A DNA stretch of 64,000 bases from Blastomyces gilchristii SLH14081 (taxonomy: Eukaryota; Ascomycota; Eurotiomycetes; Onygenales; Ajellomycetaceae). A model generated the notes under the pieces. That model saw nothing but the letters and a program-made list of their open reading frames with translations. It searched no databases and had not been told where the DNA came from. A program made the translations under genes and the position numbers. The stretch lies in assembly GCF_000003855.2 (NCBI RefSeq), contig NW_003101662.1, positions 684,441 to 748,440 on the forward strand. Direction: 5' to 3'. Each line of letters starts with the position of its first letter. Position 1 is the first letter of the stretch. Below, in pieces: positions 21,861-33,952 of the stretch.

Positions 21861-23343
21861 AGATGGATAAAAAAGACGACCCTCTAGGAGACCGATGCGA
21901 GCCTCAGAATTGAGTGAGGCGCCCACTGTTGGCTAAATATAATATCCCAAAAACCCACGGGCACTCATTTCATAAATAAATAATTAATTAATTAAAAATT
22001 AAAAAAAAATAGCTATTGTTGTTATTGCGTGTATGTTTGAATCGATAGGATGGCCTCGGATGCTGGACATATAAATAATGCGCCAGTCGCCTCTTCTGGT
22101 ATTTAAGTTATTTAAATAGGTTAAAATATCTTGCTTGGCTTCTAAATAAAAGTCAACAGAGCGATATTTATTTATTTATAATACTGGATTCTGTGGTGGT
22201 AAGTATGATATATTTAACTACCCTACCGTGCGATAGAGAAGAATAATAATAATCGTGATTCCAGTCCCTACTAATCTCCACGCTCATTCAGAATGACGAC
22301 CTATTTACTTAACTACTATAAATATCTGTTGCATCATTGACATCAAGCGTCCGTGGCGTTGTAGTCGAGAATGGACGGACATACCATTCCATTCCCTCAG
22401 TAACTAGTGGGAGTAAATAAGTTGTTCCCTTTTTGCCTTGTTAACTAACTAAATATGTCACCATATTCATGTAGAGACTGAGAGACTAGACAGGGGGAAT
22501 ATGGCACAAAGGGTTCATCGTATTTATAGCTAGTAAAACCATCTTGAATAGCTTCCTACCTTGAGTAATCACCGTATCTAAATATGCAGCAGGATACGCA
22601 CGGTGCATAGCCGACAAACTCACGTTCACTCAGGTTCAATCGGGGACTTGAAATGTTGTTGGTTCGGTTTATAATATATACCGTACTTTGGACAAATCTC
22701 TCACTCATACAGTACACGGACAAGTAGAACAAAAGATATATGTACTGAGGAACTAGAAACTCCTAAATTTTTGACGAAAAGGCAGTTGGGTATAGATTCG
22801 ACGGGGGGGGGGACTCTTGGCATTCATACAAAGGAAATAAAGATCTTGAATGACTTAACACTGAAAGCGGGAAGGGGCTTATTGAGGGAAAATTTCGAAC
22901 ATGATTGTGATGGTAAAACGGCAGAAAGAAAATCAAAGAAGCTCGCAAGGACAAAAAAGGAGAGGGACAACTCAGAGCAAAAACAGATAATGACAAAAGG
23001 GGAAAAGAGAGTACACACACATTCCTTGTGAAAAGGAAATCATCATCGGGATCCACTTCGAAACGAAGTACGTGGTATTAGCAGAGCAAACTCGAGTTTA
23101 ATATCACCCATCAACCACTAAGAAATAAGAGCAAGAAGAACAGAAACCCGCACTCGCTCGCCGGCACTCATGCATCCATCCACTCATGGCCAGACTTCTC
23201 CCCCAAATTTATCCCTCCGATGGACGCACCGTCAAAAAGAAGGATAGAAACCCCCTGGTCATTTCAATTCGTTAACTACCCCCTATACAACACACACATA
23301 CCCACACTCACGCACCGCCCCACACGCTCAATGTCTCAAAACG
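21861..23343. other. Intergenic, AT-rich; nothing recognised
   Basis: The stretch 21950-22760 is AT-rich with TTATTTA and GTTAACTAA repeats. A G10 run lies near 22803-22812. The small frames at 22763-23056 are low complexity and are not supported. Confidence 0.5.
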
Positions 23344-26222
23344 TTAATCATCCATCGGCGCATCCTGCAATGTCACACCAGCTGGTTTCGGAGCCTCGGA
23401 TGCATCCTTGTCGCTCTCTGCCATGCTATCACGCTTTAGACCTGTGATGCGGCTATACCGCCCGCTCGAACGGGATAAGGAATTGCTCTTCTCCATGTGA
23501 TTGCTGTTGTTGGCGGTGTTGGCTGGCGCGATGGGGTCGGATAAGGTGGTGGTCGAGCTAATGCTGTCAGTCGCAGTGTGGTCTCCGCCAACCATGCTGC
23601 CGCTGCCGTTGGTGGTTATGGAGTCGCGGATTGTCGCGGATGTGAATGCGGGTTTGCCGGTACGGTCTGTGGCAGGTGACGAGCCGGTTGAGTCAGGTAC
23701 CTCGAGGCTATGACGGGGTGCTCGACCCGTGGTAGATGGTGGAGGGCTGCTGACGTTGATGGGGAAGCGGGTTGATTCGGTTCCACTGATTGATTTATCG
23801 CGTCGGTGTCGGTTTGTGGGGGCGGGACTGTTGGCACGACTGCGGTCAACGATGGCTTTTTGGCGGGCCTCCATGTTTGCGCGCCGGTTGCTTTCGTCAG
23901 TGCTGATGGCGCGGGGTCTGGGCCCTGGCGCTCCTAGGTTGCCCAAAGTGCTTGATTGGCGCTTCAGTTCGCCGAAAATTTCATCCTTGTGGTCGAACAG
24001 GTCGCGGAGGAGGCGGTAGCTGTGTCGCTCATCCATGGTGAGGTTATTCTCAAGCCGTGGGCGGAGAATACAAGGGGCCAGATTCTGCGCTAAGGCTGTA
24101 ACGTAAGCTTCGTCCGCGGATGTGAGGTCGATAAGGCGAGTAAAGTGAGTAATGATAGCGTCAAGAGTGGCAATGTTGTTTAGGCGGAGCTGTCCAAGTG
24201 TGCTTTGAAGAACCTTGACGCGGCCTTCTGCCGGAGCCTCACTCGCGGTGGTATAAACTGTCCTCACAATCTCGTAAACCTGGGACGAGACAAGAGAATC
24301 TACAGAATTGATTAGTTAATAAAAAGCCAGCGGGATAGGAAGAGTAGAAGAGGGTACCTGGAAGTTCCAGCAGATATAATTTCAAAACATTGGCCACCAC
24401 AGGTATCTCGTATTTTTCTAAAATTTCATGGGTAAATGGCTTTCCATTATTCAGAGCATTGCGTAAATGATGGGCGACGACGAGAGGAACTTCATGCAGC
24501 CAAATAGCACGGCGCGCCTCATCTCCTTCGAGATCAGGATAGTCTGTCCCAAGGTTAGTTGCTGGAAAAAATTGTAATAATAGGTCTCATGATCTTACGA
24601 TTGTCAAGGTAGGTCAAAATAGTGGTAATAAGGATAGGAACGCGCTTCCTATCCGCCCGAGCCCTGGCTTCTAAATCTACACCGAAAGTTTGTTCTGCGT
24701 TGAAATTAAGTTAGGCTTGCCTTCATTCTTTTCGACCTCAACGTAAAAGATGGCCATACCGTCAACATTTCCATAATAATTTTCATATGGCTGAACACGA
24801 GGCACAAATGCGCCAGTACGATAGTTTTCCAGCAAATATCTCAGGTCTCCATTGGGCTGGATAGTCTCCTGATATAGCATCATCTTGTCGACAGTGCTGC
24901 GCAGAGAAGGAACAACATTGCTAATTGCCCCTGAGAAATCTAACACAACAGCTTTGATAGCCTTCAAGCGATCTAGTTCACACCGTTCCATGAACTGGAG
25001 ATAGTCCACCATTTCTTCCTCGAGATGGCATCGTAGGCGGTCGAGTTTTTTCACTGCGGATTTGTATCGCTCGTCGGCCTCCCGGGCTTCGCGCCGGAGT
25101 TTCTCCGCAGGAGTCTCATTAGGGTTTGAGTTACTAAGTGGGTTCCATTGAGAGAATAAATCAGCAACGGCAGCCGCGGTAGGAGAGTCCGCAACTTCGT
25201 CCCCGCCAGACCCCATCGACATTACCCGAAGCAGTTGCTTCTTTTTCTCGGGAATCCCTGAAATTTGGAAAGCTTTCGAACGCCACTGGTAATTCATTCG
25301 CGAGCTGTTGGCAAAGGTACTGCCCACGTTTCCAACAAGGCGCAAGAGACCAGCGTCCACCAGGTCCTGCCCGATTCTTTCTGCATAGCTGACAGTCGAA
25401 GCACCCATGTCCCTCTGAATAAACTCCACAATGTCTGCACCAGTAGATGTATTTTGATAGGTACCTAAAATTGGAAACTTGACTTCTCCAAGTTTAATAG
25501 ATTCCAACATATGGGTCAACAATTTCTTTAGCTCCTCTGGTGGAAAAATTTTATCCCCCAGTTCCACTGGTTCAATGTCTTCTGAAGAATCAGGAAGTAC
25601 GATGGTTGGTGGGGGAGGCGCTGCTTTGGGGCTGCTGGCGCTCTCCTTCTCGGGGCTTTGGAAAGCCAATTTGTTCTCCTCTTCCAAGTCCTCGACAAGG
25701 CGACATTTGTTAAAGTATTGGGTCCTTAATTTCTTCACCGTCTCTGCCTGCTTATAGTGCTCCTTAATCCTGATCTGGAGCTCTTCTTGGCTATTGAGGA
25801 TTCGAAGTTCATGCTGGTCGGCCCAGCGACCAAACGGATTGACAACGAGTTCACGGATACTGTCTGCGATTTTCTGGTGGTTTTTTGTTGCTTCTATCAT
25901 TTCGCTGCGGATTCCCTCGTAGGCCTATATTCGCAGTGGAAAAGATTTGCGTCAGCAAAGGAGCTAAACAGAACTGGTTTTCCAGCAAACTGACCTTTCG
26001 GACGCTGGCACCATCGTCTCTTGCAAAACCATTCGTCATGCGATCGATTGCGGGGGCTATTTCGCCAAGCTTTAAACTGTATTGTTCCTCTGCAGCAGCT
26101 CGCATGTTGGCAATAGTAAGGATTTGTTGATTTTCCACTATGCCCTGCTGCAACTTGGATATCAGGACACCCAGCCCGCTGGCATAGTCGGGTGTCCAGA
26201 ACGAATCTGCAAACCCTCGCAT
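23344..26222 (-). CDS. rgd2: F-BAR/DEP/RhoGAP protein (Rgd2 type)
   Basis: An 876-residue protein from exons 26222-25995, 25924-24760, 24694-24599, 24543-24358 and 24299-23344. The first about 190 residues (SFWTPDYASGLGVLISKLQ) are an FCH/F-BAR start. A DEP domain is inserted at about 200-300 (GTYQNTSTGADIVEFIQ). Coiled-coil F-BAR helices resume at about 330-440, and a RhoGAP domain runs from FGVDLEAR near 466 to about 690. The Ser-rich tail is probably disordered and phosphorylated. This order is that of yeast Rgd2, which acts on Cdc42/Rho5. F-BAR binding suggests action at curved plasma membrane, at septa or tips. Oddly, the usual GxxRxSG arginine-finger motif is not recognisable; an EARRAIW segment stands near that place. 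Confidence 0.9.
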
Positions 26223-29200
26223 GATGAAAATTGAAATTATCTCGTCGACGGAGAAAGTGAATAGAAAGGATAGGTGGCCGTTTCAAATGCGTACTGTGCG
26301 AACTCTGGGAGATTCTATATCGTCGTACAAGCCCGCTGCTTGGGTCAGAAACGCTGAATTGATCCGACACCGGCAGATAAGGTTGGCAAATGTATCAATA
26401 GGACGGAATCTAACTGCAGAGCCTAACGCAGGCCACGATTGCGAAAGTGGTGAAGACCTAGCCGGCCCAGAAGTGAAGGACTCGGGTGTGTAGCACTGTG
26501 AAACAGGCAATCAAGCGAGTGGGAGGTGGCCGTCGTGATGAGAGTAGCTACGTAGGAGTGAGGATGATGAAAGCGATGATGATCAACGACTGTGAGGCAG
26601 CAAAGAAGTGAGAGAGAGACAGAAAGAAAACGAGAAAGGGAGAAATGAAGCAAAAGAACTACCAGGGCTGAGGTTGATCTGTCAGTTCAGCCCATACGAG
26701 GTTGCGTGGTTGGCGGCTTATCGAAGCCAGCGTGAGAACGGCGCAGCGGCGGGCTTGGCACCTGGTAACCGCTGACTCAGCCGCGGCTCAGGGCGTCAAT
26801 TACGGCAGCCGGCACGAGCCAGTACGGCCATCTTGGCGGTGCGTAATTTACAGTCTATTTTTAGCCATAATTACCAGGTACCTGAAACTCTACCATTCAA
26901 GCCGGGTGCGGCTGAGTTACCCCACTAGCTCAGCCGCAATCTAAGAGCTTTCTATTCGGTTGTCCATAAAGACCGTCGGTGCAATACCGGAGTAACTTCC
27001 TACCAGGAATTTATTTCAAGCCGTAATACTCCGTAATTAATGCCGGCTTGATTTCTGACGCTGCTTCACTTCGATCAGAAAGATAATTCGGGTTAACGTG
27101 TGTGCGCTCATACGGAGTATACGCTGTATGGCAACATAGATGTCGCATATAAGCACCGGTTTTCGTCTTGGTTTACACATCCCCCATTAGGACGTGACCC
27201 TGCCAATAATAACATAGACAAAGGCCGTTCCTCCCGCATATGTCATATGTCACGAAAGTTCAAAAGAAAGCGGGATTGAAACACAGAAAGCCGTGTTTAA
27301 TTCTCACATTCTCTTCCTTGATTTCCTTGCATCACATCGGGATTTATTTGCAATCAAATGCAGCTTGGGCTGCATAGCATTGGCCGGTACGCGGGGCCAC
27401 CGTCAATCCAATATCCAATACCGTACTATATGTTGGGGGTCCGGGTTGTACTTACTCCAGCTTCATGTATCGCCTCCTTCCCCCAAGATCGGCTATATTG
27501 GTTGCTTTCTTAGAACACAATGAATGGAATACCTTCATTTTATATACATAAAATGCTTGCAGGGTGGAATGAGATGCTTGGGGTTGCAGATTCATAATGA
27601 AAAACTCGCTTATATGTGCGCAATTTCCCCCATATTATTAGAAGATGCCTTGGTGCGCAAGGATGAGCGGATTTCCTGGGCCAAGCATCTCTTCTAACGC
27701 ATACTCAACCTTCTAGTTAGATACAAAGAGTTGGACCCTTTACTGCGTTGCTTTACGGCTCCAAGTTACAGAGAACATAAACCGCCGTCTGTGCTAGTCT
27801 CCGATCCATTTACTCCGTGAAGGAATCTTTACCCAGCTTGTGTCTAAGTTCCTATACCATTCTTTGGGAGGTAATCTCCGTTAAGTAGTCGACTGCTTTA
27901 ACATCCGGGCCTCTCATAGACCAGTTGGCGAACCGAATTGAGGTTTTCACGCAACATCTGGACCCTGTCGGCTGTTTGCGCTTAGTGCATCGGGAACGTT
28001 CATTCCTTTCAAACGTTCGTCTATATCTTCAGCATCAAACGCGCCATCATGGTGGCTGGGTATCAATGCCTTTACACAATCAGTACATCGCGGGCATCCG
28101 TTTCATGGGGACTTATTACGGTCATTGGCTTAGGCTCCCTGTTGGATGGTCTTCTCTATTGACAATATCTCTCCGGATAAGGAAGACGGTTCTACTGGGC
28201 AATCTTTCTGCTCATCGGAAACAAAGGGATCTAGAGAATAAAGGTACGATAGGTGTATTAGCGACGCCATATCAAATAATTTGGTTCCTAGTAGTAGACA
28301 TAACTGGCTACTCAGAACTACATTTAGGGATTGGTTTCAAAGCCGGAGATTGGAAGATTCTTCCTTCGAGAATCATGCTGCCGGAACTGTATCCTCGTTC
28401 GCCTGGGATCCAACCACGGCCAACCACCTTGGAGAACGGGTTAACACCTTCCCATGTTTCCTCGAAATAACTTCCTTTTTATCCCATCAATTCACTCCGC
28501 TCCCAAATCAGAAACTTCGATCATGCATAAACTCTCCGATTTTTAAAGGGAAGACTTCTCGCTGCTTGCTCGGAAAAACATCTGGGCCAGCAACCACCCC
28601 TGGCGCCCTTACGGGGAATTACTGAATGTCAATCCTTTGGGAAGACAATTCCAAGTATCCTTCCTATAGCCGTGGCGCTAGTATATCCTTCATCTTAGCC
28701 ATGGCAACAGCTGCGTGCCGCCGCATTATTTCTCACAAAGGAGAATAATTCCCTCCGGCCGTGTCAAAGTGGTATGGTAATCTGCGGCCCGAGCATATCG
28801 AATGTGCCTGTATGAACTTCCGCATTCCTCGACCCCTACCCGAGGAACCTGATAGTTCGCACATTCCTCCCACGCGCATCTTTTACACATGAGCTAATCC
28901 CTATCAAGGATATCCGGAGGACATCCGCTGGTAATGGTGAGAAAGAAAGTTTATCTCACACAGGGAGGTTGTCATTTGCCCCAGCACTGCACCTCCATAG
29001 ATTTTGGGCTCTCAGATCATCACCCAGGCATGCATAATATATTATAATATTGAATCGGCAATCGATCAACGCCCACTAGCCGGATTGAAGTTGTGGCCAG
29101 TAATCCCGACAGATTGTCGTCATTCACGTGCGGCCGTTGCTGCTGCCAACGACACTTTGCGGGTGTTGAAGGGTCGATCGGATGTTGGTATGTATTTGGA

Positions 29201-30289
29201 ACAATCAGTTCTTTTAGCGGCCGGATTTCTCGTTGGCTTTCTATATCGTCTAGTTTTGGTAGGATAATTTATATAGTCACCCATGACCGCGTGCGATGCA
29301 TGAGAGCGTTTTGACTAAAAATGTGTGCCAAATACAAAATTACAGGGTGCTCATTCACTTCCTTAAATGGGTGGATGAGCCCCTAGACAGACGCTGTCCA
29401 TGAACTGTAATATTAAATCAATCTCTCATGCAATAGATAGAAATTTTCCTTTCCTTTTCTTTTGCTTTAGCTCTGGATCTGTGCAAAATAGCGTCTGCTG
29501 GTGAGAATCCAGAGCGAAAAAGTGGTTATCCCCTCTGCTAGTAAGGACGCCCCTCTAACAATGCCTGCCCTATTATACGAATGGACATGAGTGGCCGAGG
29601 AATAGATAAAGTCTACCCGCTTCCTCCAGCAGGGAGAATCATTGGTGATGATTGAAAACTATATTATCCATACTCCTCATCCCACGCGAAGTCATTAACG
29701 ATGTCGACACGAAATAATGGTGACAACACAGCGACGGACATCTTTACGACAAGAGTCTTCGAATGGAGAGGTTAGACGAGACGCATTTACAAGGATACCA
29801 TAACATCTGGTCAAATCCATTGGCAGCCAAGTAATTGGAGGTGTGGTAGAAATCTTGATATTGACCAATTCATCCGCAAATCCTCTGTCCTGCCTCTCCC
29901 CGCTTGTTTGTAGTTAAGCTGCCACGGATGTACAGTTACCTACCTGCTCGTGTAGGTATGTATTCGCGTACAGTACTGGTTGTAGCCCTACCTCTGGCAT
30001 ATTTTGTAATGTACATGTATATGCTATCCTGGGTTGCTGGGATTGCAGGTACGCGTGCGTACAAATGCGTATCTACTACGTCAACCCCTCGGGCAATAAA
30101 GCCCCAAATATAAAAGCAAGAAAAAGGAAAATAACAGGAAAGTAGAACAAAAACAAGAGCAATGCCCACAATTGCAACACACAAACAAGAAATGAATCCT
30201 AGTCAATATGACTAACACCATTTGTGTCCCCGTGTCTTGGTGTTCTCCTATCTTCCCCGCGGCGTCAGCAAGACCTCGAAGATAGCAAT
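26223..30289. other. Gene-poor 4-kb stretch, possible relics
   Basis: No gene supported. The first 700 bp are the RhoGAP promoter side. TACGGAGTA-type motifs lie at 27027-27035 and 27111-27119. A 181-residue frame at 27925-28470 has no recognisable domain. In another frame, 28060-28210 codes hydrophobic stretches (GLITVIGLGSLLDGLLY) broken by stops, which might be a dead transporter. Its composition is normal and not AT-mutated. Confidence 0.4.
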
Positions 30290-30775
30290 TCATGTCTGGC
30301 GTCTTACGACAGAATAACCCTCGCGGAGAAACGTTCGCTGTCTACCTCCTCCCTTCCTCGGAGCCTCTCGAATCTCCCCGCGACTCTGTTTCACCGTCTG
30401 CTCTTGTAGCGGACAAGATGTCAAGGACCACAACCATTCCTGCTACAACAATCACGGCTACTACAGATGGGCAGCTGTCTGAGCCTGGAGATTTCAGTAT
30501 CAATCCCAGTGAAGACGCATCCACTGAGAATCCACCAATGACCATGATTGGTGTCGTGGGCCGCATGGCTCCGACCTAGTTGCGGAGCTGGGTTACATCT
30601 TTCACCCCTCTGCATGAGGAAAAGGATATGCAACTGAAGCAGTCTCCGCGTTCGTGGATAGGTTCTAGGGAGAGCAGGTTGATCCGGAAAACTTTGCTTC
30701 TACTAATGTGTTGGAGAAATGTGGGTTTGCTCTCGTTGCGGAGGCGAATGAGGATGGCGAGAGACTACTAATTTT
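30290..30775 (+). pseudogene. Broken GNAT N-acetyltransferase
   Basis: Fragments of a GNAT fold follow in order but not in one frame. They are FAVYLLPSSEPLESP with MTMIGVVG, then after a frame change near 30560-30575 HGSDLVAELGYIFHPSA, GKGYATEAVSAFVDRF, and VDPENFASTNVLEKCGF, which is the acetyl-CoA and C-terminal region of the family. Stops TGA (30615-30617) and TAG (30666-30668) replace positions where the family normally has Trp. Both are explained by a single G-to-A change from TGG. The original product was probably a small-molecule or ribosomal-type acetyltransferase. It is not expected to be functional. Confidence 0.65.
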
Positions 30776-31059
30776 TAGGATTTTTAGGACTAGGATATGA
30801 CTAGGGAGCATATAGTTTCGGTGTTGTATGGCCGTTGTGGAATCCCTAATTGAGTATATGTTTGAGAAAACCCATGCTATTCTAGTATATTACTCTGTTA
30901 TATAATATAATATTTGCGTATGAGCTGCCTCATAGATATTTCTTAGGATTTACAAACCCATTTTTCTAGATAGAACAGCATTTTGCAGGGAAAGGTAATG
31001 AGAAAATGACAAGGAATAGGGTAAGGAATAGGAAACATGCGAGGAGAGAAAAAATACAG
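30776..31059. other. Intergenic, nothing recognised
   Basis: AT-rich stretch between the GNAT relic and the carrier-domain relic. Confidence 0.4.
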
Positions 31060-31170
31060 TAAGTGAACTTAACTCGTCGGCAACCCCGAGACTTTGAATA
31101 AGGCCCTCCTTTTCCCCGGATAGCTCTTTTTCCTCAACGTACAAAATGGACAATATTCCAAAATTTTCGC
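31060..31170 (-). pseudogene. Carrier (PCP/ACP) domain relic after the NRPS-like stop
   Basis: Read on the minus strand, one frame gives ILYVEEKELSGEKEGLIQ then SLGVADELSSLTV; a neighbouring frame just upstream gives TVTSIWRKFWN. Together these resemble a thiolation domain, in which the usual LGxDSLSSL carries the phosphopantetheine Ser. Here the equivalent stretch is VADEL, so no Ser is available, and at least one frame change separates the halves. It lies 75-185 bp past the stop of the NRPS-like gene, where a carrier domain would normally follow the adenylation domain. Confidence 0.4.
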
Positions 31171-31245
31171 CAAATAGATGTTACCGTTGAGTTTTTAACC
31201 TGTAGATCAACCCCCGGAAGTTGAGGAGGAAAAGGTGGGGAAAAA

Positions 31246-33952
31246 TCAGCACATTTGTCTTTGCCTCTTGGGTTGCAAATCTTCCTCAACATCTAGTTCA
31301 CGAACCTGTCGTTTCTTTGCCCCGTTTACGCCATGGCCGTTGCTTACAGGAACTTCCTTTGGAGGAATGTGAGTGGCTGGCTTCGGGATTCCATCTCTGG
31401 CTCCTGGGCTGAACACTTCTCTCTTGGGCATGTAGTAGCTCTGGCCTAACATGTGCAACTTTCGTCGATCGGTCTTGTTTGATTTCGTGCGCGGTATTCG
31501 ATCGACGAGCAGGAAGAGCGTGGGGATTTGAATTTCTGGTAAAGTAGCACCAATCGCCTTCTTGATCAATTCGACTTTCGAATATGCGCTGTGGTTTTCG
31601 TTAATTGTTCGGAAGGTAATTGGTTCGTTGGGCCAAGCCTTGCTGCTCAGGTTCATTGGATTGTCTGCAAGGTAAAGAAAGGCGGTAAGAATGGGACTTT
31701 CGACGCCGTCTATGGCGCCAAGTAAGTCGACAACAATGGAGTCTTCGGGTGATAGGCATTTCCTCGCAGTGTATTCAACCTCGATAGCGTCGACCCTGCC
31801 GCCATCAATCTTCAAAAGAGTGTCTTTTCGTCCGACGTAGGTTAGGGTACCGTCGTGGTTGTATTTTACAAGATCGCCAGACCTATATAGTCTGGCTGAG
31901 GATGCTCTCTCGGGATGCAGCTCATGGAGCCATTTCGGCGTACACTGTAAGAATCCGGCTTCGGATTTTCTGGATATCTGGTCAAGATACCCGCGAGCAA
32001 GATGAGGGCCTTCCATTATCATTTCTCCGACAGCGCCGACAGGCATGAGGCGGTCCGGACACGAGGGGGAGACAACCCAAGCGGCGCCTGTCCCAGTGCG
32101 CCCGACGTTGGTTCCGCTACCAGGGCTCATGTCATCGTTGTACGTGCAAAACGTAGCGACTTCGCCCATGCCATACTGATTAACAAGTTTTACCTTCCCA
32201 GCCCATTTCGACAATAGGTCGTTCGAAGGCGGTTCACCGCCGATGCAGAGTATTTTGAGGCCTGGAACATCCTCCGGACCCAATTGAATGGCAACTGTCG
32301 GTGTAAGAAACGATATATTTGCACCCAAGTCGTTCATATGTCTTGTCAAAACATGAATGGCCTTCTGCGGATGTGGAACGCAGCAACATCCGCCAACGGA
32401 AAGTGGTACGAGGTAGTCATTGTTGCTGATGTCGAAAGCATAGTCGTCAAACTGATACATTCTAGTTCCTGCATTGAGCCCCAAGATCCTCGAATAATCT
32501 CGGACGGCCGTGGCATAGGTCCGGTGCTCCTGGATAATCCCTTTCGGTTCCCCAGTGCTACCCGAAGTGAACAAAATCAAGCCTGTAGGTTACATCAACA
32601 TACTAAATCTTGGCAATTTCAAGGGAGCCACTTACACGCATTGTTTGGTCGTACAGTCGTACAAGCTGGTTCCACCTGTTTGGGAAGACTCAGGATTCCC
32701 TCCTTGGATAGCTCGACGATGTTTGGAACTAGGCCTTGGAATTGGCTAGAGAATTCGGCAACAGTGAGCATGATTTTAGCATTAGCGCGCTGGATGACGG
32801 AATTTAAATACGCTGGAGGGTCAGCTGCATCTATCGAGATATATGCACCACCAGCTCGTAGGATTGCAAGCCTCGACACAATGGCCCAAGTTGATTTCTT
32901 GAAACAGCTAAGGACGAAAACTTCGGGTCCCACGCCTAGATCAACAAGATGATGGGAAAGTCTCGATGTCAGATCATCCAACTCTCCGTAAGTCAAATCA
33001 CCATCCCATGAAACCACGGCCATAGCGTCAGGATTCGTGCGGCTATGCTCAAGAACCATGTCATGGAGGCAACGTTCGTTGGACTCAGAAACATGACTAG
33101 TGAGTTGGGTAATGTGTTGTCGATCGTGCGCTGAGCACATGTTGACTTCCTCCACTGTTATATCCGGTGACATACGTATAGATGTTAAGGCATGATTGAA
33201 CGTATGTAGGACACTTAACGCAAGTGGTTCGGAGATAGTCTGCTTCGAAAAAGCGAGTTGGGCAAACAATTGGCCGTCTTTTGCATGGGTAATGTCAAGG
33301 AAAACGTCGGCCTAGCAAACAATCAGCAACGAGAAAAATGATTGATAAGCTTGCCTCTGAAAAGGAAGTCAAGGCAGAAACATTCACTGAAACAAACCTC
33401 GGAATTCTTTTCCGAATTTAGAGTTGAAGCATTTTGATAGCGAAAGGCAGTTGCGAATAAGTCTGGTGAAATCTCAGCATCGGAACTCCCGTTTTGTTTC
33501 GATGAAGCGTATTCAACAGCTCCGCGTTGTAGCGTGGCTAGTTTGCGCAGAACTTGTGGCAAACTGTCATCTGGTTCAATACTTAATAATCGATTGCCGA
33601 ATTGCGATCCCTGCCCAGTTGAGAGTGCCTTCAAACATGAGACGCCCGAATTTGGATCCCAGTCGAACAAGAGGGAATTCGCGGAGGTGAAACAGCAGGT
33701 GGTGAGAGCCCAAGCCAGCTGGAGGATTTTAAAAGTGTTGTCAGCACCGGCATGGTTTCCATGACGGACGGCTCCGTTTGTGTTCGTCGTCAAAATATGT
33801 TCGAGGGTTTCCGGGCCTTCAGATAGAACCAGCTCGAGATGGCCGATTTCCGAAGGCACATGGTTAGCAGGCTCGTGTAGCACGGACTTTGAAGAGGATG
33901 TATTGCTTTGGTAAGGAGCAAAGGTATCGTTTTCAAGGATCGATGGGGCCAT
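31246..33952 (-). CDS. NRPS-like enzyme: half condensation + adenylation domain, no carrier
   Basis: An 855-residue protein from exons 33952-33398, 33311-32636 and 32582-31246; all joins keep frame. The first about 260 residues match only the C-terminal half of a condensation domain (FKILQLAWALT, then ADVFLDITHAKDGQ), with no HHxxxDG motif. The adenylation domain follows with A2/A3 (LTYGELDDLTSRL; LFTSGSTGEPKG near 413-424), A4 (YAFDISNND), A5 (NQYGMGE near 544), A7 (YRSGDL near 641), A8 (GRKDTLLKIDGGRVDAIEVE) and A10 with its Lys (SNKTDR near 778). The Asp that contacts the substrate amino group is kept in A4, which points to an amino acid rather than an aryl acid. After A10 come about 70 residues ending in a basic tail, then a stop: there is no thiolation or release domain. 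It can probably make an aminoacyl adenylate, but its product is unknown. The ATG at 33952 has a better context than upstream codons. Confidence 0.85.

Noticed and set aside
27925..28470. 181-residue ORF in the gene-poor stretch
   Set aside because: No recognisable motif, no splice context, and other frames look equally gene-like; kept only as a possible relic.
31246..33952. Aryl-acid (dihydroxybenzoate) adenylation domain suggested by the neighbouring dehydratase
   Set aside because: The A4 motif keeps the Asp typical of amino-acid substrates; aryl-acid enzymes usually have another residue there.
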